Assembly: GCA_021799715.1 (NCBI GenBank)
Contig: JAJYZY010000041.1
Coordinates: forward strand, 1-18,607
Length of the DNA: 18,607 bases
Direction: 5' to 3'
Source: Planctomycetota bacterium
GTDB lineage: Bacteria > Planctomycetota > Phycisphaerae > WQYP01
The notes under the pieces were generated by a model, which was not told the DNA's origin, searched no databases, and worked only from the letters and a program-made list of their open reading frames with translations. Position numbers and translations under genes: made by a program. Positions within the stretch are counted from its first letter, which is position 1. Each line of letters starts with the position of its first letter. Shown in pieces: positions 7,780 through 16,101 of the stretch.

Positions 7780-9117
7780 CTATGATTTTTCACGCATCGC
7801 GGAGTCCTGGTTCCCTTCCGGTTCGGCGGGCAATAAATGAAACAATTCCTGTATGGCACCGGCAAGATGAATGCGGCGATGGTGAGTGGCCTGCGTGGTG
7901 AGTTCCGTTACGGGCACATGCAGAATTTTCCCCACCAGCCGATGCGCCATTTTACGCACCGCCTCCCGTTGGGATTCTGTCAGTTCCGGATTGGCGGCCA
8001 GCAACAGATCCAATTCCTGATCACTGATTTGCCGACAATGATGATACAGCGCCTTGACCACCGGCCCGGTATTGCGCGCCGCCAGCCAGTGCATGAAATC
8101 AGCGGTATGACGTTCAATAATCGAACGGCTGAAATCAACTTTGGCCCCCCGCTGCCCGCGGTTGTTCTGCGCCACACGCTGCAGATCGTCAATATTATAT
8201 AAATAGACATTCCCCAACCGCGCAACATCAGAATCCACATCACGCGGAACGGCAATGTCCACAATCACCAGCGGGCGGTACTGCCGGGCTTTCATGAGCG
8301 GTTTCATGGCATCGGCGGTGATAATCGGTTCCGGTGACCCCGTGCTGGTGAGAACAATATCCGATATGGTCAATAGTTCGGTAAGCCGCGAGAGTTCCGC
8401 CGACTCCAGGCGGAACCGGCCCGCCATCTCGGCGCTCTTTTCCGGCGTGCGATTGGTGACAATCATGCGGCCAGGCTGCAGCGCCGCCATGTGACGCAAC
8501 ATAAGCCCGGCCATTTTTCCCGCGCCAATAAGCAATACGGTCTTGTCATCAAAGCGATCAAATACGCCCCGCAATAAATCCACACCGATACTGGCAACCG
8601 ACACATGTCCGTCGCCCAGACCGGTCTGTTCGTGGACATCCTTGGCGGCGGCAAAGGAACGCTGAAAAAGCGAATGAAATACCGGCCCCACCGCCGCAAT
8701 TGCAGCCGCGCGCTGATAGGCCTGTTTTACCTGGCTGAGAATCTGCGTTTCCCCAAGAACCAGTGAATCCAGTGAACTTACCACGGAAAAGAGATGTTCC
8801 ACCACCGCCTGCTGTTCCATGCGATACATGCCGCCGCCGGCTTCAGCAGCGTCCACGCCCCGATTATCCGCAAGAAATTGAACCATTTCCTGGGCCGTCG
8901 GCTCGGCGGTGCCGTGCCGCGCCACATACAATTCCACACGGTTGCAGGTGGAAACAATGACCGCTTCAGCGGCGGGGAAGCGTTGCTTGAAAGCCAGCAA
9001 CGCGGCATCCGCGGCCTGATCCGAAAAGGCCAGCGTTTCACGCAGGCGCACCGGCGCTGTGCGGTGGTTCAGCCCCACCATCAGTACCGATGATTCAGAT
9101 GGAATAATTTTCTGCAT
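7780..9117 (-). CDS. hemA: Glutamyl-tRNA reductase
   Basis: A 445-residue protein that reduces glutamyl-tRNA to glutamate-1-semialdehyde with NADPH, the first committed step of tetrapyrrole synthesis by the C5 route. The N-terminal catalytic domain has GLNHRTAPV (15-23) and the active-site Cys58 in STCNRVELY. The family signature LGETQILSQVKQAY is at 121-134. The NADPH-binding Rossmann motif is GAGKMAG (198-204), followed by VTNRT. The C-terminal dimerisation helices occupy about the last 100 residues. Nothing is missing. It is the third gene of a minus-strand cluster, 19 bases after the HemX-like gene. The ribosome-binding site is weak (GAAG about 6 bases upstream). Confidence 0.96.
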   Translation of the reverse strand: MQKIIPSESSVLMVGLNHRTAPVRLRETLAFSDQAADAALLAFKQRFPAAEAVIVSTCNRVELYVARHGTAEPTAQEMVQFLADNRGVDAAEAGGGMYRMEQQAVVEHLFSVVSSLDSLVLGETQILSQVKQAYQRAAAIAAVGPVFHSLFQRSFAAAKDVHEQTGLGDGHVSVASIGVDLLRGVFDRFDDKTVLLIGAGKMAGLMLRHMAALQPGRMIVTNRTPEKSAEMAGRFRLESAELSRLTELLTISDIVLTSTGSPEPIITADAMKPLMKARQYRPLVIVDIAVPRDVDSDVARLGNVYLYNIDDLQRVAQNNRGQRGAKVDFSRSIIERHTADFMHWLAARNTGPVVKALYHHCRQISDQELDLLLAANPELTESQREAVRKMAHRLVGKILHVPVTELTTQATHHRRIHLAGAIQELFHLLPAEPEGNQDSAMREKS

Positions 9118-9136
9118 GCAACAGCTTCAAGAGCCT

Positions 9137-10003
9137 TTATAACATGACGACAAAAACCGTCATCAACAGTACAAATCCGATAATACTCAACCACGCGCAC
9201 CGGGCACCGCGCAAGATCGGCACAAGTCGCATGTTTAACAGCGACCCGTACACCAGCCAGACCACAGCGGTCAATATAACCTTGGGAGAAAAATACCAAT
9301 GATGGCCCATGAGTTGCGGATCGCGAACCGCGCGGAATATGCCGGTAAGCGCGGCGAGCGTCAACAATGCAAAGCCCAGCACAATGGCGTGACGGGTAAA
9401 TTTTTCGATGGAGGCCAGCGATGGCAACGCGAAAAAATCCCAACCCGCCCGACCTCTTTTTTTCAGCCGCTGATCCGCCAGCAGATACGTAATGCCTCCA
9501 ACGCACCCGGCGGCAAAGCTTGCGGTGCCCAGAAGCACGCTGGCGATATGGGCGGCCACCCATGGATTATGCGCGCCAAAATGCCGCACGCCTAAAACTC
9601 CCAGTACGATTCCCACGGCCATAATTGCAAAAATCATCGGAAGCAAAAATGCGGCCAGCGCCCGCAAGTGCCGTGTCCACTGCAAATACGCCCAAAGCAT
9701 GGACAGCACCAGCCCCAGAAGTAAAAATGCGTCAAAGTAATCGGATAATGGCAAGGTCATGCGATGCGCATCGACCATGCGGCTTAGCAGAAGCAGAGCG
9801 GTTAAAAATACGCCGTTACCCACCGCCAGCTTGGGTGAAAACAGGCCCTCGGTTTTAACGCCGGGCGTTGTACCCGCCGTGTGTTGCCGCCCCATGGCCT
9901 GAAACTGCAACCAGAATGCCACCAGATACGATGTGGCTGCCGCGGCGGCGGCCGCAAACTGCAAAATAGTCAAATGCGTATATGGTTCCACAGGATTGGG
10001 CAT
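9137..10003 (-). CDS. HemX/CcsA-like cytochrome c assembly membrane protein
   Basis: A 288-residue polytopic protein with about eight hydrophobic segments (roughly 12-33, 60-75, 88-108, 115-138, 148-175, 204-223, 240-257, 270-288). It belongs to the CcsA/CcmC/HemX-type cytochrome c assembly group: conserved His80, His152 (AAHIASVLLG) and the paired His in GHHWYFSPK (near 234-235) are probable haem ligands. The tryptophan-rich WWD signature of true CcsA or CcmC is not seen, which favours the HemX/YpjD branch. HemX is known to affect glutamyl-tRNA reductase levels in Bacillus, and the adjoining hemA fits that role. It starts 6 bases after the dehydrogenase gene's stop; GAGGA lies about 11 bases upstream of the ATG, inside the end of the preceding gene. 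Confidence 0.82.
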   Translation of the reverse strand: MPNPVEPYTHLTILQFAAAAAAATSYLVAFWLQFQAMGRQHTAGTTPGVKTEGLFSPKLAVGNGVFLTALLLLSRMVDAHRMTLPLSDYFDAFLLLGLVLSMLWAYLQWTRHLRALAAFLLPMIFAIMAVGIVLGVLGVRHFGAHNPWVAAHIASVLLGTASFAAGCVGGITYLLADQRLKKRGRAGWDFFALPSLASIEKFTRHAIVLGFALLTLAALTGIFRAVRDPQLMGHHWYFSPKVILTAVVWLVYGSLLNMRLVPILRGARCAWLSIIGFVLLMTVFVVML

Positions 10004-10009
10004 GTACCG

Positions 10010-10699
10010 TTAATTCCTCGCTTCGGAAGCCGGTGCTGCACCAACGGCCGCAGAATTCACAGCCTCAAGAAGCCACCGCCTGAAAAGCTCTTCTGCGCCG
10101 GCCTCTCCGGATTGCTCTAACGTATGACGCATCCGTTCACCGGACAAGCGCTGCAAGAGATTTCTGCGGCATTCGGCATTGGGGATGCTTTGCAGCACAG
10201 TTTCCCGCCACCGCGCGGATAATTCTATTTGCTTTATCCGCACCGCATCCAGTGTAGCCGCCAGTTGCCGGGCCAAGTCGCCGGACAAACCCGGCGATGC
10301 GCCGCCGGAGGTTACCGCCAATGTTACCGGGCCGCAACGTTGAACCGCGGGACCAATAAAATCCCCCGACTGCGGTTCATCGCAGCGGCAGCACAGCACT
10401 CCGAGTTGTCCGGCATCCATGGAAATTTGCGCATTGACCCGCGGATTATTTGTTGCCGCAAATACCAAAACCCATCGCGGTTGGCCGGCTTGGCTTAAAT
10501 AACCGGCTTCATACGCCGAGACAACACACCGCACTTCGGGCAGTTGCGCAAAGCTCGCAATAAACTCCGGGCTTATCACCGTCACCAGTGCCCCGGCCTT
10601 CAGAAGCCCCTCCGCTTTGCGCCATCCAACCGCCCCGCCACCGACAATCAGCACCGGTTTTGCTTTCAGTTGGAGAAATATAGGATAAACGTCATCCAT
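10010..10699 (-). CDS. Precorrin-2 dehydrogenase / sirohydrochlorin ferrochelatase
   Basis: A 229-residue protein of the Met8 / CysG N-terminal type. It oxidises precorrin-2 to sirohydrochlorin with NAD+, and such enzymes may also insert Fe2+ to make sirohaem. The N-terminal Rossmann motif is VLIVGGGAVGWRKAEGLLKAGA (the Gly-rich loop is at 20-25). The FAATNNPRVN segment (80-89), the catalytic-type Asp107 region RCDEPQSGDFIGPA, and AVTSGGASPGLS (128-139) all match the family. The C-terminus is longer and Ala-rich. It has no uroporphyrinogen methyltransferase part, so it is a stand-alone enzyme. It heads the hemX-hemA run. There is no Shine-Dalgarno site before the ATG, and the probable -10 is only 9 bases away, suggesting a leaderless mRNA. 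The sirohaem or alternative-haem branch cannot be told apart here. Confidence 0.88.
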   Translation of the reverse strand: MDDVYPIFLQLKAKPVLIVGGGAVGWRKAEGLLKAGALVTVISPEFIASFAQLPEVRCVVSAYEAGYLSQAGQPRWVLVFAATNNPRVNAQISMDAGQLGVLCCRCDEPQSGDFIGPAVQRCGPVTLAVTSGGASPGLSGDLARQLAATLDAVRIKQIELSARWRETVLQSIPNAECRRNLLQRLSGERMRHTLEQSGEAGAEELFRRWLLEAVNSAAVGAAPASEARN

Positions 10700-10708
10700 T
10701 GCCGATAT

Positions 10709-10738
10709 ATCTTAGCAAAATTGAGCGTTAAAGTGTAA
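10709..10738 (-). promoter_or_regulatory. Promoter of the tetrapyrrole cluster, probably leaderless
   Basis: On the minus strand TTACAC (10738-10733), 18 bases, then TAAGAT (10714-10709). The -10 matches 4 of 6 positions; the -35 is poor. Only 9 bases separate the -10 from the ATG at 10699, so the transcript would start almost at the start codon. The rest of the 106-base gap up to the DUF4159 gene stop shows no clear terminator. Confidence 0.35.
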
Positions 10739-10805
10739 TTGTGCATCCATAGACAGCGGTTATACGCGATGAACGAAACACCGTGCAGTGATTCATTCGA
10801 GCACG

Positions 10806-13142
10806 TCACGGGGCATGGGCGATGGCATATTGCAATACATTGGTGGCCAGTGCCACCGCGGATTTGGGAGTATAACCCGATATACCCCATGTTTTGATAC
10901 CCAAAAAGCCCGCGGTCAGATCATCGGGTGAAAAGACAATCACCCATCGCCCCGCATGCTTAATTCCCAGAAGCTCAGGCGCGTGTTTCAGGCCATTGGT
11001 ATCAATATAGTAACGCCGGTAGTCCACGCGCGTAGCCGACCTGCCGCCAGGAATGGAACCGGTATAGATGGAACATTTCTGCGGCAGCCGTTGCAGTACC
11101 GCCTTGGGATAAAGTTTCATAACCAGTGCGGTGAAGGCATCGGTGAATTGTTGCTGACCCCCCGCGGCATCGGCCAGCAGCATACCGCCCTGATTCAAAT
11201 AGTTGCGCAGGGCCGCAATTTGCTTTGCTGTAAATGTAAAGCGCCCCGTTCCGGTCATATCGATAAGCGGCGTTGTTTTAGCATTGAGACCGGCGGCCGT
11301 AACCGTGGATACATGGACCGCAGTTTGGGCGCTTGCCCGGACCAGTAGCGTTAACCGGGGCCAAGCGCCGGGTTCCGGATTCCAGTTACCACGATATTTC
11401 AACCGCCCCACTGCAATGGTGGCAACCGGGCTGCTGGAAGGAACTTTCGGCGTCAGGGAGTGCAGGCGATCCGCAAGATACCCCTTGCCGGTGGCATACA
11501 AATACAGATTCATCGGGAATTCCCAATATTGTTTTTGGGCAAAGGCCCGGCGTTCCCACACCGCGCTCATATCGTTCGGACTGATCACCCACACATCGCG
11601 CACGCCGTTTGAAATTGCCAGCATATTAAAATACATGTGGTACCAGGGCTGCATGGTCAGCAACATGCTTTTGGGGGTAAGACGGTGAAACTCATACTTA
11701 TTGTCCATAACAGCCCGGCCAACTTTCAACATGGCGCGTTGAAATTTAAGCGATCCCCCGTCACAGGAACAAAACACCATGCCGCCAGCATTGATATAGT
11801 CGCGTAATTCATCGATCTGTTTTTTGTTGAACTTCGGGTCTTGATAACCGGTAATCATGAGAATTGGAGAATGCAGCCAATTGCGTACCGGCGAATTAAA
11901 ATTGACGACCTGCCAATTCAACGGCGTCTCATTGTTTGAACTGATCCAGGATGTCACATTGGCCACATCCCGCTGCCGGGCGTTCCACTGCCCATAAAAG
12001 TTGGGACTGTATTGCAGCTTGTTCATAAACACGGGATTCAATCCGCGATCCAGAATCAGAAGCGCATACGCGGTGGCGATGACCGATGCGTGGCTGTTAT
12101 CGGGAGCGGGAATGTTTGCATTCGGATTGAAGTACGTGACGAAATGTGCCCGCCATGATCCGTTGGACCGCTGTTTTGCCAGAAGCGTCCTGACATAATC
12201 GTTATACCAATTGTGCCCGCCAAAATATTGCAGGCCCGAAGCCAGGCCCACGCGTTCGTAACAATACATCGCATACGGATCATCTATCGTTGGATCAAAA
12301 TTTTTATTTATCCAATGCAGGCCGGCCAGGACATTGCGATCCACAATCGGACGGATGCCGACATTCTGCGCTCCGAGGAATTCATCGCATATCAGCAAAC
12401 TTGCCACACCCGCAGGTGTGAACGTCATCATGCGGCCGGGGAGCGCGGCGGTAACGGATGGCGTTTGCGCCAGGCCCGCATAACCCCATGAGCCGTTGAT
12501 AAACTGTCCGCGTCTCCAATGCGAAGCCGCTTGCAGCCAATATCGGGCCGGAATCGGCAAGCCTGCGTGGGCCGCCGCCCACATGCCTAATACCCCGTAT
12601 TGCGTGTTGGAATTATCGCACCAGTCCGCTTCTCCGGTCGGAAACCGCTTGTTATAAGCGGGCGTGCCCCACGCATAGGCATATCCACCCCCCTGATGCA
12701 TGCTGCGAAATAGATATGTCGCATCCCAGCGCAGAACGGTGCCATAGGCACTGCGACGCGGCAACAACGCCAGGGCGTTGGCCTGAAATGATGCGGCATA
12801 AGTCGTGTTGTTCCGATGCGAAACCAGAAACGCAATGGACTGCTTCATGGGTGATTTAAATATGTACAGCCTATTGAGCTTCAGGCTCTGTTCAACGTCC
12901 AGCAGCGATTCCACAACCAGCGCGGATTCGCCCAGATACTCCTGCGAACCTGACCTGGCTCCCTGTTCCCAAAATGTTTTGGCGTTCCGCTGTGAAAGCA
13001 GATAATCAACACCGCGTTTGATGGCCGAAATAACCTTGGCGCTCGAGGCCGGCGCATCTGCGCGAGCTATTTCCAATGGCGAAAACGCCAACACCCATGC
13101 CAGGAATATTACTGCGGAAAATTTGAAACTGGCACGCAACAT
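10806..13142 (-). CDS. Exported protein: alpha/alpha-toroid domain plus tandem DUF4159 domains
   Basis: A 778-residue protein with a Sec signal peptide (hydrophobic 8-22, likely cleavage after ARADA near residue 30). Residues about 35-370 carry repeated helix pairs with aromatic and Gly motifs (GGGYAYAWGT, DWCDNSNTQYGVLGMW, NGSWGYAGLAQTP, RSNGSWRAHF), typical of the prenyltransferase/squalene-cyclase-like toroid fold. Two DUF4159-like units follow: about 373-560, with ILMITGYQDPKFNKKQIDEL, and 571-775, with PLIDMTGTGRFTFTAKQIAA. Both have the (Y/N)-(I/L)-N-x-GGM segment followed by a Gly-Gly and an acidic or Asp residue. DUF4159 function is unknown; such genes often sit near MoxR ATPase and von Willebrand factor genes, none of which is here. 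GAGG lies 5 bases before the ATG at 13142, so I chose it over the ORF's upstream start at 13235. It lies 70 bases after the HAD gene. Confidence 0.83.
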   Translation of the reverse strand: MLRASFKFSAVIFLAWVLAFSPLEIARADAPASSAKVISAIKRGVDYLLSQRNAKTFWEQGARSGSQEYLGESALVVESLLDVEQSLKLNRLYIFKSPMKQSIAFLVSHRNNTTYAASFQANALALLPRRSAYGTVLRWDATYLFRSMHQGGGYAYAWGTPAYNKRFPTGEADWCDNSNTQYGVLGMWAAAHAGLPIPARYWLQAASHWRRGQFINGSWGYAGLAQTPSVTAALPGRMMTFTPAGVASLLICDEFLGAQNVGIRPIVDRNVLAGLHWINKNFDPTIDDPYAMYCYERVGLASGLQYFGGHNWYNDYVRTLLAKQRSNGSWRAHFVTYFNPNANIPAPDNSHASVIATAYALLILDRGLNPVFMNKLQYSPNFYGQWNARQRDVANVTSWISSNNETPLNWQVVNFNSPVRNWLHSPILMITGYQDPKFNKKQIDELRDYINAGGMVFCSCDGGSLKFQRAMLKVGRAVMDNKYEFHRLTPKSMLLTMQPWYHMYFNMLAISNGVRDVWVISPNDMSAVWERRAFAQKQYWEFPMNLYLYATGKGYLADRLHSLTPKVPSSSPVATIAVGRLKYRGNWNPEPGAWPRLTLLVRASAQTAVHVSTVTAAGLNAKTTPLIDMTGTGRFTFTAKQIAALRNYLNQGGMLLADAAGGQQQFTDAFTALVMKLYPKAVLQRLPQKCSIYTGSIPGGRSATRVDYRRYYIDTNGLKHAPELLGIKHAGRWVIVFSPDDLTAGFLGIKTWGISGYTPKSAVALATNVLQYAIAHAP

Positions 13143-13212
13143 ATTGACCTCGAAATATTTCCAAGCGGCACCGCATTTTCCTGTTATTGTATAGCGGTGT
13201 ACGGTACTGTTT

Positions 13213-13950
13213 CTATACGCCGCAGCCCTGGACAATATCAGTTAAATCCACAATATTTTGAATTTCATGATCCGGCCTTACGCGGCGCTTGCGGTTAGTC
13301 AACGTGCGGGCGGCCGGCTTCCATACGGTTGTCATCCCCGCCCGCCGAGCGCCTTTAATGTCGGCCCCCAGCGTATCACCAACAAAGACCGCATCTTCCG
13401 CGGCAACGCCCAACTGTTGCAAAGCCACACGGAAAATTACCGGATGCGGTTTGCGGTAAATGGTATTGGAGGAATAGATACGCGTGGGAAAAAATTCCAG
13501 AAGGTTTTCCCTCGCCAGATGCCGGTCCAGGCAATAATCCGGTGCGCAGGTATTTGAGACAATCGCCAATTTCAGTCCCTGCTCCTGAAATTCCCGCAAC
13601 ATCTCGTGTGTGCCTTCCTCCACCGTTGCCCGGCGCACCACGGGCTTGTACCAGCGCCAAACCAGAGCCGGGATATCCTCCGGGGGTACTGGAATATTGA
13701 GTTTCGTCAGCACCCGACAAATCACATCATTGACATTGAAATCCCGCCGCCGAATATTGGACCAGATATATTTGCTGCGGAACGCTCGAAAATGCGCCCG
13801 TGTGTAGATTTCAAATTCCGGCAACGGAACGTCCAGGGAATGCAGGTGGCGGTACGTATCTTTAGCCCCGATAACAAACAGCGCGCGATGATCCAGATGA
13901 TCAAACTGCAGAAGCGTATCGGCTAAATCAAAGAGTATCGCTTTTACCAT
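13213..13950 (-). CDS. HAD-superfamily hydrolase (subfamily IA-like)
   Basis: A 245-residue HAD-fold phosphatase-like protein. Motif I is FDLADTL with nucleophile Asp8; the usual second Asp (position 10) is Ala, with Asp11 next to it. Motif II is Ser132 in IVSNT, motif III Lys167 in YRKPHP, and motif IV GDTLGAD with Asp192 and Asp197. A helical cap of roughly 100 residues lies between motifs I and II, as in C1-cap (subfamily I) HADs. The probable substrate is a small phosphorylated metabolite; I cannot say which. D-x-(G/A)-D-T forms are known in this superfamily, so the change need not mean loss of activity. A poor GGAT / GGG precedes the ATG; a TATACT lies near 13985 (minus). The gene is upstream of the DUF4159 gene and divergent from the sigma factor. 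Confidence 0.83.
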   Translation of the reverse strand: MVKAILFDLADTLLQFDHLDHRALFVIGAKDTYRHLHSLDVPLPEFEIYTRAHFRAFRSKYIWSNIRRRDFNVNDVICRVLTKLNIPVPPEDIPALVWRWYKPVVRRATVEEGTHEMLREFQEQGLKLAIVSNTCAPDYCLDRHLARENLLEFFPTRIYSSNTIYRKPHPVIFRVALQQLGVAAEDAVFVGDTLGADIKGARRAGMTTVWKPAARTLTNRKRRVRPDHEIQNIVDLTDIVQGCGV

Positions 13951-14096
13951 CCCGTGCCATCCGCATAGACAACCGCAATGAGTATAATCGAAATGAGCAA
14001 GGCTTACATCACAAGAAGTTCTTTATAGCGAATATACATAAAAAGAAAATTTCGCAATTTTACGTCTGAAAAATGCAAAAAATTGTAATTTCTTTG
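13951..14096. promoter_or_regulatory. AT-rich divergent control region between HAD and sigma genes
   Basis: This is the most AT-rich part of the window (especially 14022-14096). It contains an 11-base palindrome AAGAAGTTCTT (14013-14023) and several A and T runs, and separates two divergently transcribed genes. It may hold operators for one or both, but I cannot assign a regulator. Confidence 0.35.
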
Positions 14097-14125
14097 TTTC
14101 CATGGTCGATAAACCAAGATAAGAT
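14097..14125 (+). promoter_or_regulatory. Promoter of the sigma factor gene
   Basis: TTTCCA (14097-14102), 17 bases, TAAGAT (14120-14125): four of six matches in each box. Transcription would begin near 14132, just before AAGGAG (14139-14145). This places the ATG at 14126 upstream of the transcript and supports translation from 14156. The -10 is the same hexamer as that of the tetrapyrrole cluster. Confidence 0.4.
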
Positions 14126-14155
14126 ATGATTGTAGGCTTAAGGAGTGCGCCCTGC

Positions 14156-16003
14156 ATGATCTGGTCTGATCCCAAAATTGAGGAACTTGCCAAGCAGATG
14201 GCGTTTACGCCGGTTGCCAAACGGCACGAGCAATTGCGGGCGGCCGTTGGCCTGTTGGGACAGATTGATGTAACCGAAGATTATCCCTGGGAATTTGTGC
14301 TCTATCGCCTGACGGGATATCGCCCGAAAGATTCCGCAGATCATATTATTTCCGGTAGAGCTTTGCTGGCGGATATTGCCGGTCTGGTGGAAAGTGTTTC
14401 TGATTCGCTGAATATCCCCCTTGCGGACGCCGGAGACGATGTGCTGTCTCTGGAGCAAATTACACAAAAATTCAAGGTATCCAGCAAAACCATTCAAAGA
14501 TGGCGGCGCCGGGGCCTGGCGGCGATGCGGTTTGTCTATCCCGATGGCGTAAAACGACTCGGTTTTTTAAATGGAGACGTGGAACGGTTCTCCACACAAT
14601 TTGCGACGCGCGTTGAAAAATCGGCGCGATTTCGGCAACTCTCGGAAGCGGAAAAGGCCGACATTATCCGCCGCGCCCGCCGCCTGGCAGTGCATTGCCG
14701 CTGCTGCCTGAAACTTATTTCCCGCCGGATTGCCCGCCACACCAAACGCAGCCCGGAGACCATTCGTTATGTCATACGCCGCTGGGATGCGGAACACCCC
14801 GATCAGGCTGTGTTCCCGGATTCACCCGGGCCATTAACGGATCAGGATAAGCGCATCATTGTGGACTGCTTTGACCGCGGAATATCGGTGGATTGTCTGG
14901 CCAAGCGGTATTGCCGCACGCCCTCAAGCATTTATCGCGTGGTGGGTCAGGACAAAGCCCAGAGAATAAAAAATCTGGTCATTCGTTTTGTGACCAATCC
15001 GCTGTTTGATCATCCGGATGCGGATCATATTATTTTGACGGTATTACCGGAAAAGGCCCGTCAACAACCGGTTGACCCTCTGGCGGGTCTGGATGTAAAG
15101 GAACACATCGTCCTGCGGCAACCCAATGATATTCCCGCCTATCTTTCGGATGTGTTCCGGCAGCCGATGCTGCCCAATGCGGTGATCATGGACGCATTTC
15201 GCCGAATGAATTATCTCAAAGCCAAAGCCGCCCGACTTCAGGCGCGCATGGATATAACCGCTGCGCACGGCGCGGAAATACAGGCCATTGAATCGCTTTT
15301 GGAAAGTGCCGGTGTTATCCGCAATCAGATATTGCAGGCGCACCTGCGGGTGGTGGTGCATGTCGCCAGAAAGCACCAGCATGCCCAGCATGATCTATTT
15401 GAACTTATTTCCGACGGCAATTTGTGGATGATGCGGGCCGTGGATACCTTTGACTTTTCACGCGGTGTAAAATTCAGCACGTATCTGACGTATGTATTAA
15501 TGAAGAATTTTGCACGCAGAATCGGCGATAACAGCACGCGCGTGGATGAGCGGCTGGTGGCCACACAGAATGATCTGCTGGATGAACTCGGCGAATCACA
15601 GGAACAAAGCATTCCGGATGCCGTGGATATGCTGCTGATGCAGGGGCGGCTGATGGACGCGCTGGCCAAACTCCCGCGCCGGGAACATGATCTGCTCGCG
15701 GCCCATTATGGCCTGGAGGCCGGGCAGGGACCCATGAGTTTGTCGCAAATTGCCCAGCGCATGGGTATTACCAAAGCGCGCGTGCGGCAATTGGAAATCC
15801 GGGCGCTGGGCCGCCTGCGCCTGATGCTGGAAGAACAGATTGATCGGCAGGCCGCCGAAATTATTGGCCATTCCGGCTCTGCGCAAGCCGGCCTGGAACC
15901 GGATGTCGCATCCGATTCATTGCCCGAACACGAAGAACTCATCGGATGTGCGGCAGCAACTCCGGAGCTGCACGACCGCGCGGTGGAAAAACGCGGCGGG
16001 TAA
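14156..16003 (+). CDS. Sigma-70 family RNA polymerase sigma factor with N-terminal HTH modules
   Basis: A 615-residue protein. Region 2 is clear: NYLKAKAARLQARMD (352-366) then LRVVVHVARKHQ (397-408), FELISDGNLWMMRAVDTFDF (415-434) and the -10-recognition stretch GVKFSTYLTYVLMKNFAR (437-454). Region 4 is LPRREHDLLAAHYGL (506-520) with the helix-turn-helix MSLSQIAQRMGITKARVRQLEIRALGRLR (-35 binding). Region 3 is short or absent. Before these, 340 residues include a helix-turn-helix at about 97-145 (LEQITQKFKVSSKTIQRWRRRG), a second at about 185-215 (IARHTKRSPETIRYVIRRWD) and a third at about 243-271 (CLAKRYCRTPSSIYRVVGQD). Long sigma factors of this layout are, as I recall, characteristic of planctomycetes. 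AAGGAG lies 10 bases before the ATG at 14156; an upstream ATG at 14126 overlaps the promoter. The tail (570-615) is not conserved-looking. Confidence 0.88.
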   Translation: MIWSDPKIEELAKQMAFTPVAKRHEQLRAAVGLLGQIDVTEDYPWEFVLYRLTGYRPKDSADHIISGRALLADIAGLVESVSDSLNIPLADAGDDVLSLEQITQKFKVSSKTIQRWRRRGLAAMRFVYPDGVKRLGFLNGDVERFSTQFATRVEKSARFRQLSEAEKADIIRRARRLAVHCRCCLKLISRRIARHTKRSPETIRYVIRRWDAEHPDQAVFPDSPGPLTDQDKRIIVDCFDRGISVDCLAKRYCRTPSSIYRVVGQDKAQRIKNLVIRFVTNPLFDHPDADHIILTVLPEKARQQPVDPLAGLDVKEHIVLRQPNDIPAYLSDVFRQPMLPNAVIMDAFRRMNYLKAKAARLQARMDITAAHGAEIQAIESLLESAGVIRNQILQAHLRVVVHVARKHQHAQHDLFELISDGNLWMMRAVDTFDFSRGVKFSTYLTYVLMKNFARRIGDNSTRVDERLVATQNDLLDELGESQEQSIPDAVDMLLMQGRLMDALAKLPRREHDLLAAHYGLEAGQGPMSLSQIAQRMGITKARVRQLEIRALGRLRLMLEEQIDRQAAEIIGHSGSAQAGLEPDVASDSLPEHEELIGCAAATPELHDRAVEKRGG

Positions 16004-16101
16004 GCTGTTGTCCCAATTTGGCGGTGGCAAACCCGCAATGAATCGTGCGTGAGTTCAACGCGAGCGCCGGCTAAATCCCCGTCGCATTTTGCGGCGCGTT
16101 G

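Noticed and set aside
13174..13200. Inverted repeat CACCGC / GCGGTG and a TACAAT hexamer between the HAD and DUF4159 genes
   Set aside because: The repeat arms are only 6 bases around a long loop and the -35 position is poor; I cannot separate it from chance.
13143..13235. Upstream start of the DUF4159 protein
   Set aside because: It would bury the signal peptide behind 31 residues; the ATG at 13142 has GAGG 5 bases upstream.
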